The position numbers and the translations under genes were made by a program. A stretch of 64,000 nt of DNA from Clostridia bacterium (GTDB lineage: Bacteria > Bacillota > Clostridia > Christensenellales > Aristaeellaceae), in NCBI GenBank assembly GCA_017397895.1, contig JAFQHP010000017.1, positions 62,001 through 126,000 of the forward strand, given 5' to 3'. The notes under the pieces are model-generated. The model had not been told where the DNA came from and made no database searches. It worked only from the letters and a program-made list of their open reading frames with translations. Within the stretch, counting starts at the first letter, position 1. Each line of letters begins with the position of its first letter. Positions 8,485-15,977 of this stretch are shown here, piece by piece.

Positions 8485-9231
8485 TTATTGCAGGGTTTGC
8501 CGGATCATTTCACAGGCGGCATCCGTCTGCTTCAGCAAAAATTCTCCATGGCCCAGCCCGTCCATGACGGTTTCCTCATAGTTGGGCAGGTAACGCTTTA
8601 ATTCCTTGTGGGATTTGAGGGCATAGGGTTCCTTGCTTCCGCACCACAGGTGTACCATGTGTGGCCAGGCGGCAATATCTTTCCTGGTGCGGTAGGTGTA
8701 GTTTTGCAGGAAGTTGCGGTCGATGGTTTCGTCCGTGGCCTGCATGTACAGGGTCTTTTCCATATCGGAAATCATATCTTCCAGCTTCATGCCCATCAGC
8801 TTCATCATCAGATGAATCAGCGCCGGAAATTTGCCTGTGTTTTTGAATTTTTTGAACATCCACGCCGTCACCCAGCCGGCAATCCATCCCTGGTGAGCCA
8901 CATAGCAGCCGTCCATGATGGTATTTTCGATGGCGATGTTGCCCCGGGTGAGCAGCTCTGTCAACAGCAGCGCGCCCTGGGAGGCACCGTAGGCCCCGTG
9001 CAGCTTGCCGCCGTAATTGGCCTGCACATATTCCTCGATCTGCCGGGCCTGATCGGCAAAGGCGGTGAAGGTGCCGCTGCCCTCATAAAAACCATCCATG
9101 GCGGTGAAGATCAGCCGGTAGTGTTCTGCCAGCGGTTTCAGCAGCGCATACTGGCTGTGCCAGTGCTGACCCATGCCGTGATTGATCAGGACTGCCGGTG
9201 CGTTCTTTTGCCCGAATTCATGAAATTCCAT
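8485..9231 (-). CDS. Alpha/beta hydrolase
   Basis: This 248-residue serine hydrolase has the alpha/beta fold and no signal peptide. The nucleophile elbow is GASQG (Ser84). The oxyanion region is NHGMGQ near residue 18. The catalytic His is in GLGHGEF (His228) near the C terminus. The likely acid is an Asp in DGLGH or upstream. It starts at ATG 9231 behind GGAGG, directly downstream of the tetR gene with an operator-like palindrome in the gap. I infer that the TetR controls it, perhaps in response to a lipophilic ester or drug. The substrate is unknown. Confidence 0.82.
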   Translation of the reverse strand: MEFHEFGQKNAPAVLINHGMGQHWHSQYALLKPLAEHYRLIFTAMDGFYEGSGTFTAFADQARQIEEYVQANYGGKLHGAYGASQGALLLTELLTRGNIAIENTIMDGCYVAHQGWIAGWVTAWMFKKFKNTGKFPALIHLMMKLMGMKLEDMISDMEKTLYMQATDETIDRNFLQNYTYRTRKDIAAWPHMVHLWCGSKEPYALKSHKELKRYLPNYEETVMDGLGHGEFLLKQTDAACEMIRQTLQ

Positions 9232-9245
9232 GGTTGACCTCCACT

Positions 9246-9267
9246 TAACATTTGTTTTGATATGTTA
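9246..9267. promoter_or_regulatory. Operator-like palindrome before the hydrolase gene
   Basis: TAACAT and ATGTTA flank a 10-base spacer. The half-sites match those of the palindrome upstream of tetR at 9920-9939 (AACATAAC/GTTATGTT), so the same TetR may bind both. Confidence 0.5.
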
Positions 9268-9270
9268 TGT

Positions 9271-9301
9271 AAAGGGCCCGGCTTATTCAGCCGAGCCCTT
9301 T
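9271..9301 (-). terminator. Hairpin overlapping the tetR stop codon
   Basis: AAAGGGC-CGGCT and AGCCG-GCCCTTT form a long stem that includes the tetR stop. There is no proper T run after it on the minus strand, so it may be a partial terminator or an mRNA-processing stem between tetR and the hydrolase gene. Confidence 0.5.
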
Positions 9302-9885
9302 ATCATCTGATGGTATTTCTGCATCATGCCCTGGAAACCGGCTTCACTGTAAGCACCAATGAGCACGGCGTAGGCAAGAGTTTTTTCAAGATCAAAGCGG
9401 TGTGCGATGAGGGAGAGAATGGCGTGTACCCGCTGCTCCACCAATAGCTGCACCAGCGCAGCGTCCGCTTCCTTGCCGCCGGCCCGCAGGAAAAAGCGCA
9501 TAAAGCCATCGCAAAGAAGGCCGGTCAGTTCCGAACGAAAGCCTGCCATGGGGGAGCCCTCCGTCTTTTCCAGCAGGATCAGCGCTTCCTCCGGGTGTTG
9601 ACGCAGGGCCAGGATAAAAGCCCGGTCGTTCTCTTCGCCGGAGGATTTGCCGGTGTATTCGTTTTCCGCCCCCCGAATGAGCACCTGCCGCAGAAGATTA
9701 GCCGTTTCGTCCACCACAGCGTGGAACAGCCCTTCCTTGCTGTCAAAGAAGAAATAGATGGCGCCGGTGGTGACATCAGCCTGGCGTGCAATATTGCGCA
9801 ATGAAGCCTTCTGATACCCTTGAGATAAAAATTCATCCCGTGCGGCGCGGACTAGTTTTTCTCTGACGGCCATGTTTTCTTTCAC
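9283..9885 (-). CDS. TetR/AcrR family transcriptional regulator
   Basis: The protein has 200 residues from GTG 9885, which sits 8 bases after GGAG. An upstream in-frame start would fall inside the palindrome region. The N-terminal helix-turn-helix is typical: ARDEFLSQGYQKASLRNIAR, then TTGAIYFFFDSKEGLF. The C-terminal helical domain should bind an inducer. A perfect 8-bp palindrome lies 35 bases upstream and a related one lies before the downstream hydrolase gene, which suggests autoregulation and control of the hydrolase. Confidence 0.9.
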   Translation of the reverse strand: MKENMAVREKLVRAARDEFLSQGYQKASLRNIARQADVTTGAIYFFFDSKEGLFHAVVDETANLLRQVLIRGAENEYTGKSSGEENDRAFILALRQHPEEALILLEKTEGSPMAGFRSELTGLLCDGFMRFFLRAGGKEADAALVQLLVEQRVHAILSLIAHRFDLEKTLAYAVLIGAYSEAGFQGMMQKYHQMIKGSAE

Positions 9886-9919
9886 AACTTCATCTCCATT
9901 AAGTAGGATAAGAAATATT

Positions 9920-9939
9920 AACATAACACACGTTATGTT
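9920..9939. promoter_or_regulatory. Perfect palindromic operator upstream of tetR
   Basis: AACATAAC-ACAC-GTTATGTT has perfect 8-bp arms and a 4-bp spacer. It lies just upstream of the tetR start, where an autorepressor site is expected. Confidence 0.75.
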
Positions 9940-9999
9940 GTCAAGAAGAAAACGGTATCAAAAAACGATGAAAATTTACAAATCATACGGAAATGCGCC

Positions 10000-10028
10000 T
10001 TGTTCATTGATCGTATATTTGGTATAAT
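10000..10028 (+). promoter_or_regulatory. Promoter of the L,D-transpeptidase gene
   Basis: TTGTTC and TATAAT are 17 bases apart, 42 bases before the start codon. Confidence 0.65.
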
Positions 10029-10069
10029 CTTTTTGTGTGTTTACCAAGAAGAAACCAAAGGAGCAAACC

Positions 10070-12046
10070 ATGTTGAAACGGCTTATTCTTTGTTTATTTG
10101 TTTGTATGTTGCTTTTATGCACCTGTGCCGCGGCGGAGAATGGCTTTACCGTAACGCCGGATACGCTGCACCCCGGTAAGAGTGAGCGGATCAGCTTCCA
10201 GCTGGATCAGGCAGAAACCATCACCCTTTCCCTGAACGACGGGCAAGGGAATCAGGTAGCGGTGATCCGCAAGGATTGGCAGGCGGCGCAGGGCGTGAAC
10301 CATATCATCTGGGACGGCCTGGATGAGAATGGAAAAGCCCCAGCTGCCGGGGAATACAATCTGACGGTAGAGGGCGCAAGCGTTTTCTTTTCTGCGCCCA
10401 TTGTGATTGGCAATGAAGCTCCGCAGATCACTTCCGTTTCTGCGCCCGGCCTTGTGAAGGAAGGGGATACCTGGCAGGCGGAAGTGGACGTGAACATGGC
10501 CGGCACCCTGACGGTGATGATCCGCCTTTCTGACGGGGAATGGCACACCTTCCTGGAGGAAAGTGTTCAGGCAGGGAAGAGCACACACTATTGGAATGGC
10601 ATGGTGGACGGAAACGCCATCGGCTTTGGCGAATTTGACGTGCAGTTGAAGCTGACGGACGAAGCGGGCTACACCGGCACCTCCCAGCAGATCAGCCTGA
10701 CGGTGGAACCTATCCCCACAGCCACACCCGCGCCCACCGCCACACCGGCGCCCACATCCCGGACTGTAATCCCCAGCGTGGTGAAGACCCAGCAGGATCC
10801 CTTGTCCTACTGGACGCTGCCTGTGGGTGAAATGGACGAAGCGGCCATCTGGGAAGTGATGACCCAGCCCATAACGGTAATTGACGGGAACCAGAAGGAA
10901 GTGTACCGCCTGCGCAAAACCCCGGACAAGAGCCAGAAAAGCGAGAATGTGGTGGGCGAAATTACCTATGCGTCCCAGGGCGTCAACGTGATTGAACATC
11001 TGGATAACGGATGGACGCTGGTGGAAGCCTATAATTCTTCCTATGGCCCGGATTGTAAATCCCGCAGGGGCTTTGGCGTGACGGACGAACTGATCCAGGG
11101 ATATGTGGAAACAAAGCTGCTCAAGGAATACACCCCACGGACGGATTACGGCCTGTTGATCGATAAGCTGGAGCAGAAGATGTACATTTTCTCGGACGGG
11201 AAATGCATCGGTGAACTGCTGGTGTCCACGGGGCTCAACAACGAAGAGCAGTCCTGGAACGAAACCCCCTCCGGCGAGTTTGTGATGATCAGCCGCATGG
11301 GCGGCTTCCCGGCGGGCAATCTGTGGTGCGCCTACGGCATGCGTATCAACGGCGGCTGTGCCATCCACGAAGTGCCCTATATCGGCGATCACGAAACCCC
11401 GGGCGATCGCAGAGATTATTCCTCCACAGTAAAAATGCTGGGGAAAAAGGCAAGCCACGGGTGCATTCGTGTACAGAAGGATAAGAACGAGCAGGGCCAG
11501 AACATCAAATGGCTGTGGGATAATATCAAGGTGGGCACCAAGGTGCTCATCTGGGACGATACCGGACGGTTTCTGGCATATCCGGATGATAACCTTTCCC
11601 TCTACCGCAACCCCAACGGCGGGAAGTCTTACCACGAAGAGCAGAATTGCTCCGCAGTAAAGGACCGTTACCTGCCCCTGACGGAGTTCAAATACAGCCA
11701 GCTGGATACGCTCTACACCAAGCTTACTCCCTGTGCCAGCTGCACACGCATCATGCGTAAAACGGAGATTGATGAAATCAATAAGCAAAACGGATTTACC
11801 GTCGCAGCCGCCAGGGAGCTGATCTATCCTTCGGATGATCTGCCGTTGTACCTCAATCCCAACGGCGGAAAGTATTATCACGAAGATCAGTATTGTTCTT
11901 CCGTCAAGAGCCGCTATTTGCCGCTGACGGAGTTCAAATACAGCCAGCTGGATACAGAATATGATAAGCTGAAGCCCTGCGAAACCTGTGCGCAGGTGAT
12001 GAAGAAAGCCGAAATTGATGCCATCAACAAGAAAAACGGCTATTAA
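10070..12046 (+). CDS. Secreted L,D-transpeptidase (YkuD) with FlgD-like and repeated Cys/His modules
   Basis: This protein has 658 residues. The start at ATG 10070 follows AAAGGAG and opens a signal peptide ending in TCAAAE. In order it has a FlgD-type Ig module (about 25-105, with the HIIWDGLDENG motif), a second Ig-like module (about 115-210), a Pro/Thr linker of PTATPAPT repeats, an SH3-like region (about 270-365), and a YkuD catalytic domain with HEVPYIG and SHGCIRV (His463, Cys465). Two C-terminal copies of a 60-residue module follow (LPLYLNPNGGKYYH, a single Cys, RYLPLTEFKYSQLD, then PCxxC). It should cross-link or anchor to peptidoglycan outside the membrane. The C-terminal modules look metal-binding and are unusual for this family. 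Confidence 0.88.
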   Translation: MLKRLILCLFVCMLLLCTCAAAENGFTVTPDTLHPGKSERISFQLDQAETITLSLNDGQGNQVAVIRKDWQAAQGVNHIIWDGLDENGKAPAAGEYNLTVEGASVFFSAPIVIGNEAPQITSVSAPGLVKEGDTWQAEVDVNMAGTLTVMIRLSDGEWHTFLEESVQAGKSTHYWNGMVDGNAIGFGEFDVQLKLTDEAGYTGTSQQISLTVEPIPTATPAPTATPAPTSRTVIPSVVKTQQDPLSYWTLPVGEMDEAAIWEVMTQPITVIDGNQKEVYRLRKTPDKSQKSENVVGEITYASQGVNVIEHLDNGWTLVEAYNSSYGPDCKSRRGFGVTDELIQGYVETKLLKEYTPRTDYGLLIDKLEQKMYIFSDGKCIGELLVSTGLNNEEQSWNETPSGEFVMISRMGGFPAGNLWCAYGMRINGGCAIHEVPYIGDHETPGDRRDYSSTVKMLGKKASHGCIRVQKDKNEQGQNIKWLWDNIKVGTKVLIWDDTGRFLAYPDDNLSLYRNPNGGKSYHEEQNCSAVKDRYLPLTEFKYSQLDTLYTKLTPCASCTRIMRKTEIDEINKQNGFTVAAARELIYPSDDLPLYLNPNGGKYYHEDQYCSSVKSRYLPLTEFKYSQLDTEYDKLKPCETCAQVMKKAEIDAINKKNGY

Positions 12047-12057
12047 AGAAAACAAAT

Positions 12058-12086
12058 GCCCGTCGGAGAAATTCCGGCGGGCGTTT
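12058..12086. terminator. Terminator after the L,D-transpeptidase gene
   Basis: GCCCGTCGGA and TCCGGCGGGC form a 10-bp stem with one wobble pair, followed by GTTTTATTGTTTT. Confidence 0.85.
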
Positions 12087-12093
12087 TATTGTT

Positions 12094-13584
12094 TTATGGT
12101 GCAGCAGCTTCACTGTTCTTTAAAACAAAAGGAGCACTGTAGGCGGTAAATTTGTCTTCGCCAATGGTGGTTTGCACATGAATGTAGTATTCTCCGGGCC
12201 GCGCGGGATTTCCCTTGTTGTCGCTGCCGTCCCACCAAAATAGTGAAGCGGCGGGGGAAAGCTGTTGCGGCCGGGTGGGCTGGGCGTAGGAGAGACGGCG
12301 GACGGTTCTGCCCGTCCGGTCCTTTACCGTTACGGATAGGCCGCAGGGGAGGGCGTGGTCGATCAGGACAGGCATCTCCTGGAAGGTACCGGGTGAAAAC
12401 ACATCGGCAGTGGAAACTGTCAGTTCCGGGTTTCCCTGCTGGGGCTGGATAGTAATAAGACGCGAGCCCTGGAAAGCTGGCTGATCATTTTCCAGCGCAA
12501 TAAACTGCAGCATAACATAGCCATAATCCTGGCCGTTTGGCATATCCAGCACCAGTGAACGCTGCTTCCTGCCGGGGGAAATTGTGCCTGCACCGGTTTC
12601 ATCGTCCAGGAAATGCTGGGCGTTTTCAAAATCCCAGGCGCCGGAACGGTAATAAACGATCTGGTAATAAAGTGCTGCTTCCCGGCGGACAGTGAAGGAA
12701 AAATGCACCTGGCTCTGGCCTGCGGTGAGCAATGTTTCATCAAAGGTGATGTCATCAATGAATGCAGCGCCGGCCTGGGGTTGGGAATAGGTGAAGAGGT
12801 CGGCGGTGCAGTTTTCCGGATAGCAATGGGCAGTGGAGGCGGCAGCGTTCAGAGAAATGAAAGCGTAGGCCTCTGCTACGGTGATCCGGCCGTCCAGGTT
12901 TGTATCCCCGGGATGGCCGCCTGAAATGGCAGTGCAGAGCATATCCGTAAAATAGCTGGAGCCGGAAGCGAATTCCCCCTGGCCCTGCCACTGCCAGCTG
13001 GCTTCGCTGGCCCCGGCGCTGGTGATGAGGATATGGTCTGGGCTCACAAAGGGATGGGAAGGCGAAAGGGTGGCAGTGCCTTTCCCGATAAAAGCACCGG
13101 AATTGCAGGCGTCCAGCAGGATAATTTTGGCGCCGGGGATGGCGGAGGTGACGGCGTACAATTCTTCCGGGGAAAGCAGGGTTTCCTCCATGCCGTCGGA
13201 AAGGTAAAGCCCGGCAGTGCTTTGCCCGTTTTCGTCCCGGTAAGCGCCGTGGGCGGAAAAGTAAAGCAGGGAAATATCGTTGCCGTCTGCACCGGCAAAG
13301 GCAGCTGAAACAGCGCTTTCCAGGGCAGAAAGGTGGCCGATTTCGTCATAATACGAAGAGATAGAAAGGTAGGTGCGGCTATCCGCTGCCAATGCCTGCT
13401 CCAGATTGGAAAGGTTATTATAAGCGATGGGGTATGTGTTTTCCTGGGTAAGGAAGGTGTCGCTGCCAATGAGCAGGGCGCGAAGGACAGGGACGTCAGG
13501 AGCTGATACAGAGGGCGCAGGCGCAGGGGAGGGCAAGGCCAGCATGAAAAAAGCCATCAGGCTTGCAATCAGCCTCTCCATCAT
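12094..13584 (-). CDS. Secreted caspase-fold (C14) cysteine protease with EF-hand loop and FlgD-like domain
   Basis: This 496-residue protein starts at ATG 13584 behind GGAGGG. It has a signal peptide, then a Pro/Ala-rich stretch. The caspase-like domain spans about residues 33-265. Its catalytic His112 is in LLYFSAHGAYRDE and its Cys160 is in IILLDACNSGAF, which is the metacaspase/paracaspase-type dyad. Residues 227-239 form a calcium-type loop (DTNLDGRITVAE), as in EF hands and dockerins. The C terminus (about 400-485) carries a FlgD-type Ig module with an LFWWDGSDNKGN motif. The adjacent convergent L,D-transpeptidase has a similar module. Export plus a calcium loop suggest an extracellular protease. 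Its target is unknown. Confidence 0.85.
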   Translation of the reverse strand: MMERLIASLMAFFMLALPSPAPAPSVSAPDVPVLRALLIGSDTFLTQENTYPIAYNNLSNLEQALAADSRTYLSISSYYDEIGHLSALESAVSAAFAGADGNDISLLYFSAHGAYRDENGQSTAGLYLSDGMEETLLSPEELYAVTSAIPGAKIILLDACNSGAFIGKGTATLSPSHPFVSPDHILITSAGASEASWQWQGQGEFASGSSYFTDMLCTAISGGHPGDTNLDGRITVAEAYAFISLNAAASTAHCYPENCTADLFTYSQPQAGAAFIDDITFDETLLTAGQSQVHFSFTVRREAALYYQIVYYRSGAWDFENAQHFLDDETGAGTISPGRKQRSLVLDMPNGQDYGYVMLQFIALENDQPAFQGSRLITIQPQQGNPELTVSTADVFSPGTFQEMPVLIDHALPCGLSVTVKDRTGRTVRRLSYAQPTRPQQLSPAASLFWWDGSDNKGNPARPGEYYIHVQTTIGEDKFTAYSAPFVLKNSEAAAP

Positions 13585-13689
13585 CGCTGTCCCTCCTTCC
13601 GTTGTATCCGCTTTTATTTCATCTTCATTATAGCGGATTTATTGGGAAAAGGAAAGCAATCAGCCAGGAGAAAACCAATTTTTACACAA

Positions 13690-13716
13690 ATAAACAGGGC
13701 TGCAATTGCAGCCCTG
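13690..13716 (-). terminator. Terminator of the MsmK-type gene
   Basis: CAGGGCTGCAATTGCAGCCCTG is self-complementary, followed on the minus strand by TTTATTTGTG. Confidence 0.8.
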
Positions 13717-13732
13717 CGAAAATTTTGAAGGA

Positions 13733-14854
13733 TTAGCGCTGGAGAATGGTTTCTTCGGTGTCCTTGTCGAAGAAGTGGAGGCGGCTGGTGTCCAGGGCAA
13801 CCTTGATGTCGTCGCCGGCACGGGTGGAGGTGCGGGGATCAACACGGGCGATAACGCTTTCGTCCTTGCCGGTGGTGGTGAAGTACAGATAGGTTTCGGA
13901 ACCCATCAGTTCGGTCACTTCCACGTGCACCTTCATGGTGGAGTCGGGATGGGCTTCCACGAAAGCGGGAGCGTCATCGATGTCTTCGGGACGGATGCCC
14001 ATGGTGACTTCCTTGCCGATGTAGCTTTCGTCCACCAGCTTATCCAGCTTTTCCTGGGGAACCTTGATGTCGTTGTTGCCAAACACGGCGTACACGCCAT
14101 CCTGCTTCTTTTCCAGCTTGACATCGAAGAAGTTCATCTGGGGGGAGCCGATGAAGCCGGCAACGAACTTGTTGTGGGGATAGTCGTAGTTGTTCTGGGG
14201 AGTATCCACCTGCTGGATGAAGCCGTCCTTCATGATAACGATGCGGCTACCCATGGTCATAGCTTCAGTCTGGTCGTGGGTAACGTAGATGAAGGTGGTC
14301 TGCAGGCGCTGATGCAGCTTGGTGATTTCGGTACGCATGGCAACGCGCAGCTTGGCGTCCAGGTTGGACAGAGGTTCGTCCATGAGGAAGACCTTGGGTT
14401 CACGCACGATGGCGCGGCCCAGAGCAACACGCTGACGCTGACCGCCGGACAGAGCCTTGGGCTTACGGTTGAGCAGGTAGCCGATGTCCAGGATGCGGGC
14501 GGCTTCTTCCACGCGGCGCTTGATTTCATCCTTGGGGGTCTTGCGCAGCTTCAGGCCGAAAGCCATGTTGTCATAAACCGTCATATGGGGATAGAGGGCG
14601 TAGTTCTGGAACACCATGGCGATGTCGCGATCCTTGGGAGCAACGTCGTTCACCAGCTTATCGCCGATGTACAGTTCGCCGTCAGAGATTTCTTCCAGAC
14701 CGGCAACCATGCGCAGCGTGGTGGACTTACCGCAGCCGGAAGGACCGACCAGAACGATAAATTCCTTATCTTCGATATCGAGGGTGAAATCGCTAACTGC
14801 GGTGACGCCGCCGGAATAGACCTTATAAATGTGCTGCAGAGATACGCTGGACAT
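13733..14854 (-). CDS. Sugar ABC transporter ATP-binding protein (MsmK/UgpC/MalK type)
   Basis: This 373-residue ATPase energises carbohydrate ABC importers. It has Walker A GPSGCGKST, the signature LSGGQRQRVALGRA, Walker B VFLMDEPLSNLDAKL and the switch His in YVTHDQ. From about residue 235 it has the C-terminal TOBE-type regulatory domain found in MalK and UgpC. No permease genes adjoin it. In many Firmicutes one MsmK serves several sugar importers, and I infer the same here. It starts at ATG 14854 behind AAGGAGG. Confidence 0.92.
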   Translation of the reverse strand: MSSVSLQHIYKVYSGGVTAVSDFTLDIEDKEFIVLVGPSGCGKSTTLRMVAGLEEISDGELYIGDKLVNDVAPKDRDIAMVFQNYALYPHMTVYDNMAFGLKLRKTPKDEIKRRVEEAARILDIGYLLNRKPKALSGGQRQRVALGRAIVREPKVFLMDEPLSNLDAKLRVAMRTEITKLHQRLQTTFIYVTHDQTEAMTMGSRIVIMKDGFIQQVDTPQNNYDYPHNKFVAGFIGSPQMNFFDVKLEKKQDGVYAVFGNNDIKVPQEKLDKLVDESYIGKEVTMGIRPEDIDDAPAFVEAHPDSTMKVHVEVTELMGSETYLYFTTTGKDESVIARVDPRTSTRAGDDIKVALDTSRLHFFDKDTEETILQR

Positions 14855-14887
14855 AAAAATGCCTCCTTCAAAAATTTGAATACTCTT

Positions 14888-14915
14888 GAACGTGCTTTAT
14901 CGGACACGCACGTTC
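14888..14915. repeat. Inverted repeat in the msmK leader/promoter
   Basis: GAACGTGC and GCACGTTC, 8-bp perfect arms, flank a 12-base spacer. The repeat lies just downstream of the likely -10 box at 14926-14931, so it is either an operator or a 5' leader hairpin. Confidence 0.6.
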
Positions 14916-14925
14916 CGGTAGCTAT

Positions 14926-14954
14926 ATTATACTTGTTTTGTCCCTCCTTGACCA
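14926..14954 (-). promoter_or_regulatory. Putative promoter of the MsmK-type gene
   Basis: On the minus strand TGGTCA and TATAAT are 17 bases apart. The inverted repeat at 14888-14915 follows at once. Confidence 0.5.
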
Positions 14955-15040
14955 TACCGCAACTTACACAAATATTTTCCTGTTTGGTTGTGCAAGAATT
15001 GTACATCCTGGCCGAAAATGACCCGAAAATACCAATTCTA

Positions 15041-15069
15041 TTGTCTTTTTGCAGAAAATGGATCATAAT
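15041..15069 (+). promoter_or_regulatory. Putative promoter of the sirtuin gene
   Basis: TTGTCT and CATAAT are 17 bases apart. The -10 overlaps the upstream in-frame ATG at 15068, which argues for the downstream ATG at 15092 as the true start. Confidence 0.45.
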
Positions 15070-15091
15070 GGAAAAGAAAGAAGGGATCGGG

Positions 15092-15814
15092 ATGTACAAA
15101 AAAATTGAAAAAATGTGCAGCATGATGGAAGGAAAACGGCATATTGTATTCTTCGGCGGCGCGGGTGTATCAACAGAAAGCGGGTTGAAGGATTTCCGCG
15201 GTGAAAACGGCCTGTCCCATACGGCGAAGCGCTATACGCCGGAAGAAGCGCTCAGCAGCAGGTTCTTTGTGCAGCACACGGAAGAATTTTTTGCTTATTA
15301 CCGGGAAAATATGCTGGCTCAGGCCCGGCCCAATTTTGCACATTTTGCCCTGGCAAAACTGGAAAGAGAAGGGCGGCTGGACGGTGTGATCACCCAGAAC
15401 ATTGACGGCCTGCACCAGATGGCGGGAAGCCGGAAGGTGGTTGAATTGCACGGCAGTGTGCTGCGGAATTATTGCACCCGCTGCCATACCTTTTATGATG
15501 TGGAAAAAATAAAGAATGAAGCAGTGCCCCTTTGCGGCTGCGGCGGGGTGGTGAAGCCGGACGTGGTACTTTATGGGGAAAGCCTGAAGGAAGAGGATAT
15601 AGAAAGCGCGGCGGAGATGATTGAAAGGGCGGATCTTCTGATCGTTGGCGGCACCAGCCTTTCCGTCTATCCGGCTGCAGGGTTTGTGCAGGAATACAGG
15701 GGTGAGATGATTCTCATCAACAAAACCCCAACGCCCATGGACGAAAGGGCGGAACTTTTAATCCCGTCGCCCATCGGGCAGGTTTTCCGGCTGCTGATGG
15801 GGGAAGATGAATAA
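15092..15814 (+). CDS. Sir2-family NAD-dependent protein deacylase (sirtuin)
   Basis: This 240-residue enzyme uses NAD to remove acyl groups from lysines. The NAD-binding motif [15 protein letters not shown], the [12 protein letters not shown] segment and the catalytic His in ELHGS are all present. Zinc Cys pairs are YCTRC and LCGCG. The DVVLYGE and [11 protein letters not shown] segments complete the Rossmann fold. I chose ATG 15092 because it has GAAGGG about 8 bases upstream and because the ATG at 15068 sits in the likely -10 box. It is a single-gene unit. The target proteins are unknown. Confidence 0.93.
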   Translation: MYKKIEKMCSMMEGKRHIVFFGGAGVSTESGLKDFRGENGLSHTAKRYTPEEALSSRFFVQHTEEFFAYYRENMLAQARPNFAHFALAKLEREGRLDGVITQNIDGLHQMAGSRKVVELHGSVLRNYCTRCHTFYDVEKIKNEAVPLCGCGGVVKPDVVLYGESLKEEDIESAAEMIERADLLIVGGTSLSVYPAAGFVQEYRGEMILINKTPTPMDERAELLIPSPIGQVFRLLMGEDE

Positions 15815-15872
15815 AATTGTAACAATCATGAAAGAAAACCGGGTGCAAATGCCGTTTTTTTCCGCTTTTGCG

Positions 15873-15901
15873 TTGACAAACCGTAATATTTTTGATATAA
15901 A
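15873..15901 (+). promoter_or_regulatory. Promoter of the degenerate VanY-like gene
   Basis: TTGACA and TATAAA are 17 bases apart, 77 bases before the start codon. Confidence 0.7.
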
Positions 15902-15977
15902 TAACAAGAGGTAAACCATTTGTATACCCAACGCTGAACAACGATATGCCTCAAGCGCATTTTTGGAAGGTGAAAGT

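Noticed and set aside
10690-10760. Short tandem repeat (ACA/CCC-rich) as a mobile or CRISPR element
   Set aside because: It is the in-frame Pro/Thr linker of the L,D-transpeptidase (PTATPAPT repeats).
13706-15091. A long plus-strand ORF reading into the sirtuin gene
   Set aside because: The part before 15068 is the antisense of the MsmK-type gene, and the sirtuin has its own ribosome site.
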